Origin: Rhodohalobacter barkolensis
GTDB taxonomy: Bacteria > Bacteroidota > Rhodothermia > Balneolales > Balneolaceae
Length of the DNA: 64,000 nt
Direction: 5' to 3'
Assembly: GCF_002834295.1 (NCBI RefSeq)
Contig: NZ_PISP01000002.1
Location: forward strand, 465,228-529,227
In this document: piece after piece, positions 55,041 to 63,717 of the stretch
Layout: every line of letters starts with the position of its first letter
Numbering within the stretch: the stretch's first letter is position 1
Made by a program: the position numbers and the translations under genes
The notes under the pieces: generated by a model
What the model saw: the letters and a program-made list of their open reading frames with translations, nothing else
Databases searched by the model: none
Told to the model about the DNA's origin: nothing

Positions 55041-55892
55041 TTACTCTTTCAGAAACTGAAATGTATCTACCATTTCGAATTTGGGATCGCCTCTCATGAA
55101 ATCTCTGAAAAAAGCGGTGTGACTCGCACCCATCAGGATGAAAACCCGGTCGTCACTATTCAGATCAAGACGATTCAAATTCGAGTACATTCTCAGGTTT
55201 CGCTGATAGTATTTGGCCGCTTCATCTGCTCCCTCAAATCCGTCTGTTGTACCGGCATGGCTTAGCATGTCTGCATTCACCGTAATCAGAAAGTTCAGGA
55301 ATTCGTCTTTGTTCATCAGTTCGAGCTTTTTCTGCAGACTAAGGGTGTCTCTGTTCACATCAATAGATGGATGGAAACTGAGAGGGTCTTCGTAATATCG
55401 ATTGTACCATTCCGGATCAACTTGGTTATCAATTTGTTGGCCGATGCGGTAATTATATCCCATTTTATGATCGATACCGTAGATTCGATCCGCCCCGCTC
55501 AGTCGGCCGAGCTCATACGCCAGTAGTTCAACTTCAGAGGGATTTTCGAAGGTCATATCCGGATTATCTCTGTACTGCTGATACTCTTCTTGAATGGATT
55601 CGTTTTGCGTGGGCTCCTGCTCCACAATGATTACAGTAGGATCAAAATCAGCCAGTTTTTCAGCAATTGTATGAACCCGCTGTTGATTCTTACGGTCGTT
55701 TTCATCGAACTCCGTTTTATTGGCATCGGTGGTAAAACCCATGTGGAAAGTTCCAAAATTGAGCACCTCAATCTTGTCAGATCCCTGTTGATCGATAGGT
55801 TCTTTTTGATTTGAAGTGTCCGGATTGTAGGGGTAGAATGAAAATAGGATAACTGTTCCGAGTAGAAATGAAACTAACTTTAGATACTTCAT
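55041..55892 (-). CDS. DUF5694 (TraB/GumN-like) exported protein
   Basis: 283 residues. An N-terminal hydrophobic segment (LVSFLLGTVILFSFYPY) acts as a signal peptide or anchor. The mature part has the pattern of DUF5694: EVLNFGTFHMGF, DPTVIIVEQEPTQNE, an acidic mid-region with LAYELGRLSGADRIYGIDHKMGY, and the C-terminal DDRVFILMGASHTAFFRDF. This resembles the TraB/GumN fold by its GTxH and GxxH motifs. The catalytic function is unknown. It is divergent from the MscS gene. Confidence 0.82.
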   Translation of the reverse strand: MKYLKLVSFLLGTVILFSFYPYNPDTSNQKEPIDQQGSDKIEVLNFGTFHMGFTTDANKTEFDENDRKNQQRVHTIAEKLADFDPTVIIVEQEPTQNESIQEEYQQYRDNPDMTFENPSEVELLAYELGRLSGADRIYGIDHKMGYNYRIGQQIDNQVDPEWYNRYYEDPLSFHPSIDVNRDTLSLQKKLELMNKDEFLNFLITVNADMLSHAGTTDGFEGADEAAKYYQRNLRMYSNLNRLDLNSDDRVFILMGASHTAFFRDFMRGDPKFEMVDTFQFLKE

Positions 55893-56312
55893 ATCGAGTG
55901 TATGTTTTTAATGAACAATTTCAATGAATATTGAGAATTCAGATTAGACGATTTTCTCAAATTGATCTGTTCCATACATTAACCTACGAGAATTAGGATC
56001 AATCGTTACATTCATTATTATGGGCAGTGAATTGGGGAGAAAACGATAAAATTGAGAGACAGGGGGCAGAGATCTCGGCGTTAACATTAAACTACTATAC
56101 AAAATGCCACATTAAGATCACCATTCTATAATGGGACAATTTAAAAAAAAAAACACTTTTCTACGGTGACGGAAGCATAAACGGGGAATCAAGAAGTACA
56201 TTGTGATTAAGGTTTTTGTTAGCCATATTTCTAATGCAATTGGAGACAATTTTCAATAACTCACTTTGGCTGGTTTTAAACAACGGATTAATAACACTAT
56301 TAAGAGATTTGT
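55893..56312. other. Intergenic region between DUF5694 and MscS genes
   Basis: 420 AT-rich bases between divergent genes, which must hold both promoters. The motif TAACATTAAACTACTA (56082-56097) repeats one found upstream of the P-type ATPase gene. An 11-base A-run lies near 56143. No gene or palindrome of note was seen. Confidence 0.5.
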
Positions 56313-57713
56313 ATGCGTATAAAATATCACTGCCTATTTATAATCCTTCTCTTGTTGATCACTATACCGTTGAGCGTGTATGCACAGGACCAATCCCAAA
56401 CAGAGACGACTGAGCAGGAAGATACTGCGGTTCCTGAACGCGTAGATGTTGCACCGGCAGCAGATGACTCCCAAATCCGCGATCGGCTTACCGGGATTTT
56501 AACTGCAACCGGGTGGTTCGAGAATCCACAGGTAGAGGTGAACGACGGCGTGGTTTTTTTCAGCGGGTCAACAAAAACCGACGATCATAAAAAATGGGCA
56601 GGAGACCTGGCCCGGAATACACAGGATGTAACCGCAGTAGTAAACAGAATTGAGGTTCTGGATCCGGATATTTGGGATTATCAGCCCGCCTATACCGGAT
56701 TGCAGGAGTTATGGCGAAATATTATGAGTGCCATACCCTTTCTGATCTTCGGAATAGTGGTACTGGTTATTTTCTGGGGAATATCCGCACTGGTAGCAAA
56801 AGGTGCCCGAGCCTATTTAACTAATCGCGATATGAACGAGCTATTGCAGGATATTTCGGCAAAGGGTATCGCCATTTTTGTGTTTTTGCTGGGGATATAC
56901 ATCGTTTTTCATGTAGCGGATTTGACCAATGTAGCGCTCACCATATTGGGAGGTACGGGATTGCTGGGTATTGTTTTGGGGATCGCATTCCGGGATATCA
57001 CAGAAAACTTCCTTGCCAGTATTTTCCTGAGCGTGCAAAACCCGTTTCACGCGGGTGATCATGTAGATATCAACGGGAACACAGGATTTGTGCAGCGGTT
57101 GACCATTCGGGCTACGTTATTAATGACGCTGGATGGCAACCATCTTCAAATTCCAAATTCTTTGGTCTACAAAAGCAGCATTCTCAATTATACAAGTAAT
57201 CCAAAACAGCGATTTAGTTTTGTAATTGGCATTGGGTACGATGCCAGTGTTACATCCGCACAGGATCTGGCCACGAAAATATTTGAGGAGCATCCGGCCG
57301 TTTTGACGGAACCTGAGCCCCTGGTTTTAGTGGATAAACTGGCCTCCTCTACGATAAATCTGATGTTCTATGTTTGGGTGGACGGAAGTAAACATAATGT
57401 ACTTAAGGTGAAATCATCCGTTCTGAGACAGATTAAAACAGCTTACATGGCAGCGGGTATTTCAATGCCTGATGATGCAAGAGAGCGAGTCTATCTGGAT
57501 GGGGTAACGCTGCATCCTAAAAAAGGTACGGCAACGTCTGATCAGAAAAAACCTGAGAGTACACCTATTGCAGAGGATTCACAATTAATTACGAAGGCCG
57601 AGGGTCAGCTGGAAAGCAACGATGAGGAAATTCTGGAGCAGGCACGGACAGCAAGATCACCGGAAGAGGGAGAGGATTTGTTGAAGCCGAATAAGTCAGG
57701 TGAAACCATGTAA
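56313..57713 (+). CDS. MscS-family mechanosensitive channel with N-terminal BON domain
   Basis: 466 residues. A signal peptide (about 1-25) is followed by a BON-type domain (about 45-115: IRDRLTGILTATGWFENPQVEVNDGVVFFSG through NRIEV), which would be periplasmic. Then come three helices ending in the pore-lining GGTGLLGIVLGIAFRDITENFLASIFLSV, and the MscS beta domain (QNPFHAGDHVDINGNTGFVQRLTIRATLLMTLDGNHLQIPNSL). The channel would open under osmotic downshock. BON fused to MscS is a known but less common layout. The C-terminal tail (about 410-466) is acidic and disordered. Confidence 0.9.
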   Translation: MRIKYHCLFIILLLLITIPLSVYAQDQSQTETTEQEDTAVPERVDVAPAADDSQIRDRLTGILTATGWFENPQVEVNDGVVFFSGSTKTDDHKKWAGDLARNTQDVTAVVNRIEVLDPDIWDYQPAYTGLQELWRNIMSAIPFLIFGIVVLVIFWGISALVAKGARAYLTNRDMNELLQDISAKGIAIFVFLLGIYIVFHVADLTNVALTILGGTGLLGIVLGIAFRDITENFLASIFLSVQNPFHAGDHVDINGNTGFVQRLTIRATLLMTLDGNHLQIPNSLVYKSSILNYTSNPKQRFSFVIGIGYDASVTSAQDLATKIFEEHPAVLTEPEPLVLVDKLASSTINLMFYVWVDGSKHNVLKVKSSVLRQIKTAYMAAGISMPDDARERVYLDGVTLHPKKGTATSDQKKPESTPIAEDSQLITKAEGQLESNDEEILEQARTARSPEEGEDLLKPNKSGETM

Positions 57714-57982
57714 TTTTCTGAATCAGAAATAAACACTTCGTTAGCAAAATAAATCACAAGAGGTAACTGACAGTCTTTTCCACCCGCTGACGCATAGCCC
57801 ACTTCAAAGCATTTAGTGTGAATTACCTGCGACAGGAGAGTTGTTGGGGATTTTACGATTTTGATTCAGTGATACATGTAACTCTTACATATCCTGTTGT
57901 AACACTAGTCGTTATGGGTAGCTCTACCTTGTCGGTGTGTTAATAATTTCACAAACCCCAATAAGTGAGTAACCCAGATTTT

Positions 57983-59068
57983 ATGAAAGTAATTAAATTT
58001 TTTAATGCCTCAATGATGCCCGCACTTTTTCTAGCCGTATTGATGGTTGGATGCGACAACAGTACAGATGCAGATATTGATCCCGATGCCCCTGAAGTAT
58101 TTTCTACTATTCCGATGAATAATCAAGAAGATGTAGAGCGCAACATGGTTTTAGAAATTGTCTTTGATGAGGCCATGGATGCAGCGACGATGAACAATTC
58201 AACAATCACTCTACAACAGGGATCTACAACGATTAACGGTAGTGTTGACTATTCGGGTACCACAGCTACGTTTACTCCAGAAAATGTTTTTGCCGCCCAA
58301 ACTGATTACACAGCAACCATATCAACCGGCGCTAAAAGCTCTTCAGGTGTTGCACTTTCGAATGACTATGAGTGGAGTTTCACGACAGGAGGAAACAGTG
58401 AACAGTTGGAAGCTGTAGAGCTCGGAACAGCCGGGAACTACGTGGTTCTTGCAGAATCGGCTATAACTAACAACCCGACTTCAGCTTTTACCGGTGATTT
58501 GGGAATAAGCCCAATGGCCGAAAGTTTTATGACAGGTTTTTCTCAGACAGCAGAAACCGGGTATTCTACATCTGACCAGGTAACCGGAAGGATCTACGCA
58601 GCGGATATGGTTGATCCTACACCGTCAAACTTAACAACAGCTGTTGAGAATATGGCTACTGCATATGATGACGCCGCAGGACGAACAGCTCCCGACTTTG
58701 TTGAATTGTACACCGGCGAAATTGGCGGAAAAACACTTACTCCCGGTCTCTACAAATGGAGCAATACCGTTCTGATTACGGATGATGTTACATTTTCAGG
58801 TGATGAAAACGCTGTCTGGATTTTACAGATCGCCGAAAATGTAACAATGAGCTCCGATGTTAGCATTACTCTAACCGGTGGGGCACAAGCCCAAAACATC
58901 TTTTGGCAGGTAGCCGGTGAAGCAACGATTGGCACAACCTCACATTTTGAGGGAATCATTCTTTCAATGACCGGTATCACACTGAATACAGGTGCATCAC
59001 TGAATGGCCGAATTTTAGCTCAAACAGCTGCGATTTTTGATGCCAACACCGTCGTAGCGCCACAATAA
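57983..59068 (+). CDS. Ice-binding-like (DUF3494) lipoprotein with N-terminal Ig-like domain
   Basis: About 361 residues. The ATG at 57983 gives a signal peptide with lipobox MVGC, so the protein is lipid-anchored. The GTG at 57965 would add 6 residues. The first domain (about 30-130) is a bacterial Ig-like (SbsA/Big_5) fold with VFDEAMDAATMNNSTITL. The second (about 140-361) matches DUF3494: LGTAGNYVVLAESAITNNP, DLGISPMA, TPGLYKWSNTVLITDDVTFSG and the C-terminal LNGRILAQTAAIFDANTV. DUF3494 proteins include ice-binding and antifreeze adhesins, but many homologues are untested. Confidence 0.9.
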   Translation: MKVIKFFNASMMPALFLAVLMVGCDNSTDADIDPDAPEVFSTIPMNNQEDVERNMVLEIVFDEAMDAATMNNSTITLQQGSTTINGSVDYSGTTATFTPENVFAAQTDYTATISTGAKSSSGVALSNDYEWSFTTGGNSEQLEAVELGTAGNYVVLAESAITNNPTSAFTGDLGISPMAESFMTGFSQTAETGYSTSDQVTGRIYAADMVDPTPSNLTTAVENMATAYDDAAGRTAPDFVELYTGEIGGKTLTPGLYKWSNTVLITDDVTFSGDENAVWILQIAENVTMSSDVSITLTGGAQAQNIFWQVAGEATIGTTSHFEGIILSMTGITLNTGASLNGRILAQTAAIFDANTVVAPQ

Positions 59069-59120
59069 TCAAGAAAGATATAGATGTATAGAGAGATGCA
59101 TTTATAATTTGAAGTATCCC

Positions 59121-59155
59121 AAGCAGTTCTGTTGATAGCAGAACTGCTTTTTTTT
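59121..59155 (+). terminator. Terminator after the DUF3494 gene
   Basis: Perfect 11-bp stem AAGCAGTTCTG (59121-59131) and CAGAACTGCTT (59139-59149), 7-base loop and eight T in a row from 59148. Confidence 0.9.
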
Positions 59156-59269
59156 GGCTGAATTATAATAACAGTACTTTTTAAAAAATATCGGCAAAAA
59201 CTATTTTTGATTGATCGCACCTTATCCCGTCCGGTGCAGTATGCTCATAACTGTCGTTTAGGTATGTTT

Positions 59270-59710
59270 CTACCGCAATAAAACCTTCCATCGTCGCTGA
59301 CGATGCCGATAAAATGACTGTGCAAACAGCCAAATAGCCGGCGTGAGCCAACCGGCCTTGATTTTGATTTCATCTGTATACAGTAATCGTCCGGGCGCAA
59401 CTTGCCGAAAGCGAATGGTATGGTTCCAGACTTTGGCAAGACGCCCGCTCTCTTTACTGACGATTGTATTCGTTTCTTTATCGCTTTCTACAAGCGTAAT
59501 CGTATGCCTTCCCAATGGGATAAACTTAAGAAAGTAGAGTTTGAGCGGATAGGGAGTGCCTGTTTGCCATTCACCCGAAAGATCATCCTCATTTTCCGGA
59601 ACAAAACTCAGGATCGGTGACGCTACATACTGCAAGGATGCCGGCTCAATGATCTTCTGCCAGAGTTCTGCTTCCGAGCAGGGGAGATGTGTAGATATTC
59701 GGGCAATCAT
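59270..59710 (-). CDS. SRPBCC-like small protein
   Basis: 146 residues, no signal peptide. The N-terminal STHLPCSEAELWQKIIEPASLQYV and the strand pattern ending in LYTDEIKIKAGWLTPAIWLFAQSFYRHRQRRW resemble polyketide-cyclase/START-like (SRPBCC) ligand-binding proteins, but the match is by eye and weak. It overlaps the stop of the alpha/beta-hydrolase gene by four bases, so it is the second gene of that operon. It might bind a hydrophobic product of the hydrolase. Confidence 0.6.
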   Translation of the reverse strand: MIARISTHLPCSEAELWQKIIEPASLQYVASPILSFVPENEDDLSGEWQTGTPYPLKLYFLKFIPLGRHTITLVESDKETNTIVSKESGRLAKVWNHTIRFRQVAPGRLLYTDEIKIKAGWLTPAIWLFAQSFYRHRQRRWKVLLR

Positions 59711-60588
59711 GTTTTTGTATTCGGTATGAATTCTTTTACTCGTTTGTTCAGCCAGCTTCGAAATTCCGGTGTAGTGGGTGGTGAATGGTTGCTGCTCTTT
59801 AAAAATTCGGTTTCAACGTTTGGAATCTGATTTTTTACGCGGATTATAATCTCATTTCCGGGAAATGAAATGTCATTTTCTGCACCAATGACTAAACATG
59901 GCATGGTCAAGTTTTGTAACTCCTCATCCGACGCAAGTGGAGGGATCTTGATGTTGGGTATAAAATCAAGAAATGCATCCCCGAGGTAGTTCGCCCAGTC
60001 TTCATCCCATGTAGTGATGAGATTTTTAACCAGTCTCCGAAGGTTTTTCTCACCTGGCCGCATTTTGTACATCATCATCGGTAAAGCCATTTTTGAAAAG
60101 CCTTTTATCAAAGATCCCCGGACAATTCCGGCCGGTACAATCAGAGTTAGCGACAGTACTCTTTCGGGATATTCAGATGCAAATTGGCGGGCAACAAAAC
60201 CACCCAGACTCACGCCTAATAAATTGGACTCCTGCAAATTCAGGCCGTCCAGAATTTCTTTAAGCCATTCAGAGTGGGAGTGATCTTTGTAGGATAGGTG
60301 AATGGGTAAACCTTTTACAGACTGGCCCGGCAGATCAGGTGCTATGATGTAGAATTGATCAGATAGCAGAGCCAGTTCGGATATGATATGGGCAGAACTC
60401 GTTAACATGGTGTGCAGGCAGACGAGAGGTGTTTTGGAATGGTCTCCGATCGTGAGAACGTGGTTCTTGCCGTAAGTAGTAGAGACCTCTTCGACGTTCG
60501 ATGGAACATTTACCCGATCAAGAAATTGTTGATACCACTCATTCATCCTCTCCCGGGCAGAGTCACTTTTAAAGATCCTGGTATTCAC
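59707..60588 (-). CDS. Alpha/beta hydrolase
   Basis: 293 residues. Alpha/beta-hydrolase fold: the nucleophile elbow NLLGVSLGGFVARQ (Ser in GVSLGG) near 117-130, TPLVCLHTMLTSS with the oxyanion-strand region near 54, DLPGQS near 89, and the likely catalytic His in NHSPPTTPEF near the C-terminus. No signal peptide. The start is taken at GTG 60588. An in-frame ATG at 60546 is possible and would remove 14 residues. It is co-transcribed with the SRPBCC-like gene downstream. The substrate is unknown. Confidence 0.88.
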   Translation of the reverse strand: MNTRIFKSDSARERMNEWYQQFLDRVNVPSNVEEVSTTYGKNHVLTIGDHSKTPLVCLHTMLTSSAHIISELALLSDQFYIIAPDLPGQSVKGLPIHLSYKDHSHSEWLKEILDGLNLQESNLLGVSLGGFVARQFASEYPERVLSLTLIVPAGIVRGSLIKGFSKMALPMMMYKMRPGEKNLRRLVKNLITTWDEDWANYLGDAFLDFIPNIKIPPLASDEELQNLTMPCLVIGAENDISFPGNEIIIRVKNQIPNVETEFLKSSNHSPPTTPEFRSWLNKRVKEFIPNTKT

Positions 60589-60748
60589 AGGAAATCCGGA
60601 TTTGGTTACTTATTAGATGATGGTGAACAGGTTGTCGGTTAATCGGATTCCGTTCACCCATTCAATGTTATCACCAAAAATTTACAGATCGAAAAAATGA
60701 TGACTTAACCGTTATAATTGGGTTAATTATTTCCATCGCCGTTAAACA

Positions 60749-61960
60749 TCACTCCGAAATAACGTCCGAAGAGTTTGATTTCAAGTGATTAAAGAAGCCG
60801 GGGATAACTTCTAAGGGATAGCTTGAGTTGGTATTAATCAGAATGCTTATTCCTAAACCATCTTCAGGAGCAAAAGCGATCTCGCTGCGGTATCCGTTTA
60901 CATACCCTCCGTGGTACACGATCTTTTGTCCATGATTTTCAAGTACTCTCCATCCCATTCCATAAGACGAACCATTCACCCCATCCCAATATCTGCTGAA
61001 TCGCCGGTTATTTATGCTGGCTAACGGATTATAAATTTCTTCAAGCGTTTCCCTCGAAATAACGTCAGGATAGTTTCCTGTTAACAGAAGCAGCCACTTT
61101 CCCATATCTGATGCAGAAGCATTAATGCCCCCGGAAGAAACCGTGTTGTAGTATTTTGTAGTTATTGGAACAGGAACGCGTCCCCGCGAGCGGGAGTAGT
61201 AGATATGAGGCAAAGCTTTATTCTCAGAGTACTGAATGCTGTCGTAAGCTGCCGAAGCATGATCCATTGCCAAAGGTGTAAACAGCTTTTCATCTAAAAG
61301 TGTGTTAAAGTCTGTATCGGTTTGAACTTCCAGTACTTTTTCTATGGTTGAATATGCTGCATTTTGGTAGGCAATTTGCTCACCTTCTTTTGCAATCAAG
61401 GGAACCTGTGAAAATCGGGGGATAATACGATCCAGAGAAAGTCCGTCTTCCACCAAATTCGTATAGGCATGGCGTGGCAGTCCTGACGTATGAGATAGTA
61501 GATGCCTCACCTGAACCCGACCGGTTTGGGCCGGATCATTCAGCTTAAACTCCTTCACATAGCGGGATACGGGACCATCCCAGCTTACCACTCCCTCTTC
61601 GACCAATACGCCCGTCAGAACCGATGCAAAACCTTTAGATACACTTCCCAACCGGAATACGGTATGTTCATCTACTTCTTCAGTTTTCCCCGTCTCTTTT
61701 ACGCCAAACCCTTTTTGATAGACAACCCGTCCATCCTTTACGATGGAAACCGCTGCACCCGGAATTCGTTTGTTGTTTAGTCCTTCTTCAAAATTCTGTT
61801 CAAATTCATCCAGGTAAAGGGCCAAAGTCTCATCCATTACCCACTCTTCGGGTTCAGGATCGACTTTTACTTCGTCGGGCTCCGAAATGATATCGGTAAA
61901 AGCCAGGTATGATCCAAAAACAACGACCAGTAAAAGGATTGCAGAGATAATTCGGGTCAC
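60749..61960 (-). CDS. Class C beta-lactamase-like serine hydrolase, membrane-anchored
   Basis: 403 residues. An N-terminal hydrophobic anchor (IISAILLLVVVFGSYLAF) is followed by a beta-lactamase/D-aminopeptidase-like domain. The nucleophile Ser-x-x-Lys is in FRLGSVSKGFASVL, Tyr-x-Asn is in IAYQNAAYS, and the third motif HGGYVNGYRSEIA replaces KTG. This group includes esterases and D-amino peptidases rather than true beta-lactamases. The start is GTG 61960. It is a single gene. Its role in cell-wall or ester metabolism cannot be fixed. Confidence 0.9.
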   Translation of the reverse strand: MTRIISAILLLVVVFGSYLAFTDIISEPDEVKVDPEPEEWVMDETLALYLDEFEQNFEEGLNNKRIPGAAVSIVKDGRVVYQKGFGVKETGKTEEVDEHTVFRLGSVSKGFASVLTGVLVEEGVVSWDGPVSRYVKEFKLNDPAQTGRVQVRHLLSHTSGLPRHAYTNLVEDGLSLDRIIPRFSQVPLIAKEGEQIAYQNAAYSTIEKVLEVQTDTDFNTLLDEKLFTPLAMDHASAAYDSIQYSENKALPHIYYSRSRGRVPVPITTKYYNTVSSGGINASASDMGKWLLLLTGNYPDVISRETLEEIYNPLASINNRRFSRYWDGVNGSSYGMGWRVLENHGQKIVYHGGYVNGYRSEIAFAPEDGLGISILINTNSSYPLEVIPGFFNHLKSNSSDVISE

Positions 61961-62259
61961 AGGCTTTCCATGTGTGGCAAATAGATGCCGTTCGGGTTTC
62001 TGATAAAATTCATATCCAAGAATACATAAAAACTGAATTCAATAGGGAAAAGTATTTGATTCTATTTTGATTGAATGTACCTAAATAATGTGAAATAGTT
62101 TTGAATAGAACTTTTCATTAAAATCAGATCGAAAATAAGTTTTAAACAGTCTTGTGAATGTAGAAAAGGCCTGATTTTTTTGAATATAGTTCAAACTCTG
62201 ATACGATTCGGAAGGACTATACAATTGAATTGTTAAACTGCCATTGAGTTAAGACAGCA

Positions 62260-62346
62260 CACTAACGGTCTGGCGGCTAAACGGCGAGGCGACAATTTAC
62301 CCAAACTCCTGAGCCAATACGAGTCCGCACGAACCGCTGGTTATGT
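62260..62346 (-). other. attC-like imperfect palindrome A (integron-type)
   Basis: On the minus strand it begins 8 bases after the VapC-type toxin stop codon with ACATAACCAGCGG and ends with CCGTTAGTG. The ends are partly complementary: CATAAC/GTTA and GCGG/CCGC. Inner arms, such as ACTC/GAGT near the apex, support a fold. Its length of about 87 bases fits attC sites, though the R' end GTTAGTG deviates from GTTRRRY. The rest of the 393-base gene-free stretch 61961-62353 shows nothing else. Confidence 0.5.
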
Positions 62347-62353
62347 GTACGGT

Positions 62354-62773
62354 TTATACCCAGGGATTTATCACATCAACTCCTGAACCTTCCATGTCTT
62401 TAGTATTTCTTGTAACAACAGAAAGGTCATGAACCATGGCTGTAGCAGCAATAAGTGAATCAATTGCTGGAAGTGGGTATCCATTTTTTTCCGCTGTAGC
62501 CAATATTTCTCCCCATTTATTTACTTCTTCAATAGTAATATTGAGGACACGGTTATTGAAACGCTGGTTTAAATCCTCTTTTATCCATCGATTTAGCTCT
62601 TTCTTCTTTCTCGAGTCGGGTAATTTTTCAATTCCTTTTCTCAATTCGCCAAACGTAATGACACTTAAATACATGGAGAGTTCATCCTGATCGGCGAACC
62701 ACTTCACAACATTTTGATTTGGTTCCTTTTTAACCAATTCTGAAATACAGCAGGTATCAATCAAATAGCTCAT
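62354..62773 (-). CDS. VapC-type PIN-domain toxin
   Basis: 139-residue PIN-domain ribonuclease of the type II VapBC class. The N-terminal MSYLIDTCCISELV carries the first acidic residue (Asp6). FGELRKGIEKLPDSRKK near 42-58 has the second acidic residue, and IDSLIAATAMVHDLSVVTRNTKDM near 102-125 carries the other two. VapC toxins cleave tRNA or rRNA when not bound by antitoxin. The ATG overlaps the stop of the antitoxin gene by four bases. An attC-like palindrome follows 8 bases downstream. Confidence 0.92.
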   Translation of the reverse strand: MSYLIDTCCISELVKKEPNQNVVKWFADQDELSMYLSVITFGELRKGIEKLPDSRKKKELNRWIKEDLNQRFNNRVLNITIEEVNKWGEILATAEKNGYPLPAIDSLIAATAMVHDLSVVTRNTKDMEGSGVDVINPWV

Positions 62774-63030
62774 AGTTCAACACTACGGGCTGGGGATTTA
62801 TCTCGCTTTAGGTCAATCTCAACCTTTGAAAGAGGAGATTTTCGAAAAAACTCAATCAAAGACGTCTTCGGTTGTTCTAATTTTCGATAGTCTTCAGCCG
62901 AAAGCACCACTACGCTGTCCTTTCCATGTTTTGTCACAGTTTGGGGTCCCTCTTCCGATGCCTTGCGAACGACTTCGCTAAATCGGTTTTTAGCTTCCTG
63001 TAATTGCCATTTTTTAGATTTTGTGATCAT
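62770..63030 (-). CDS. Phd/YefM-family antitoxin
   Basis: 86 residues. It binds the VapC-type toxin and probably represses the operon. It shows the Phd/YefM opening KWQLQEAKNRFSEVVRKASEEGPQTVTKHGKDSVVVLSAEDYRKL and a short charged C-terminus that would wrap the toxin. The start is placed at the ATG at 63030 because GGAGG lies 5 bases upstream, at 63036-63040 on the minus strand. The ATG at 63048 would absorb this ribosome-binding site. It is a tight two-gene operon with the toxin. Confidence 0.92.
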   Translation of the reverse strand: MITKSKKWQLQEAKNRFSEVVRKASEEGPQTVTKHGKDSVVVLSAEDYRKLEQPKTSLIEFFRKSPLSKVEIDLKRDKSPARSVEL

Positions 63031-63126
63031 AAATACCTCCATTTTCATCTAGTCTGTCTAGAACATACATATTTATAACAGATAATAGAAGTGAAAATTG
63101 CTTATGGCAAGAATGAGGTTACCGAC

Positions 63127-63245
63127 ACCTAACCGGTTTTGCCATTGACAGCTATTAAAGTGATAAAAAGCAAGATATACCGCAACTCTGAAAATTTTCA
63201 TAACCAACTATTAGCGGCAAAATCCGGGTGAAACGCTGGTTATGG
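63127..63245 (-). other. attC-like imperfect palindrome B (integron-type)
   Basis: On the minus strand it begins 16 bases after the DUF3368 gene stop with CCATAACCAGCG and ends with GTTAGGT, matching GTTRRRY exactly. Inner arms GGATTTTGCC and GGCAAAACCGG pair. Its length is about 119 bases. Its first 12 bases nearly equal those of palindrome A, although the interior sequence differs, as is typical of attC sites, where structure is kept over sequence. Confidence 0.55.
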
Positions 63246-63261
63246 CTGCGAACAGCCCCTT

Positions 63262-63717
63262 TCAGGACTCCTTTGCCTTTTCAAGCACCCGTTCAATCAA
63301 CTCTTTCGAAATCCGAAAGTTCGTTTTCTGGATTTTAGCAATGACCGGTTTAACAGCTTTCAAATGACCCTTGTTTTTTGCTGTAATTAACACACCAAGA
63401 GATCCGGTTACCGGGATACCCATTTCTTTCGCTGCTTTTCTCCCCTTGATTTCATCGATGATTAAAAGTGAATCTTCATATTCAGAGGCTAATGCAATAC
63501 TTGTTGCTTCACCCGCGTCCAGGTAGCCGGATAACCCTTTATGCACATCAGTTTTCAGATCTACAACTTCAATCCAATCCGGAACCGGTTGATTGAACTC
63601 TTTTAAAACGATATTTGTGACATGTAACTTGCCGAAAAGCTTTTTGAGAAGATCAAGCTCTCCGATTTTGTAGAATAGAATTAAGCAGCTTGTGTCAGAT
63701 ACTATGACGTTGGGCAT
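63262..63717 (-). CDS. DUF3368 PIN-like toxin
   Basis: 151 residues with the DUF3368 pattern of PIN-like nucleases: IVSDTSCLILFYKIGELDLLKKLFG at the N-terminus with the first acidic residue, LDAGEATSIALASEYEDSLLIIDEIKGRKAAKEMGIPVTGSLGVL in the middle carrying several acidic positions. Such proteins pair with UPF0175 antitoxin-like partners. The ATG lies 23 bases inside the end of the UPF0175 gene, so the two are translationally coupled. Toxicity is inferred from family pairing. An attC-like palindrome follows 16 bases downstream. Confidence 0.88.
   Translation of the reverse strand: MPNVIVSDTSCLILFYKIGELDLLKKLFGKLHVTNIVLKEFNQPVPDWIEVVDLKTDVHKGLSGYLDAGEATSIALASEYEDSLLIIDEIKGRKAAKEMGIPVTGSLGVLITAKNKGHLKAVKPVIAKIQKTNFRISKELIERVLEKAKES

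Noticed and set aside
57715..57729. Palindrome TTTCTGAATCAGAAA just after the MscS stop codon as terminator
   Set aside because: Only six base pairs, no T-run. It may be chance in AT-rich sequence.
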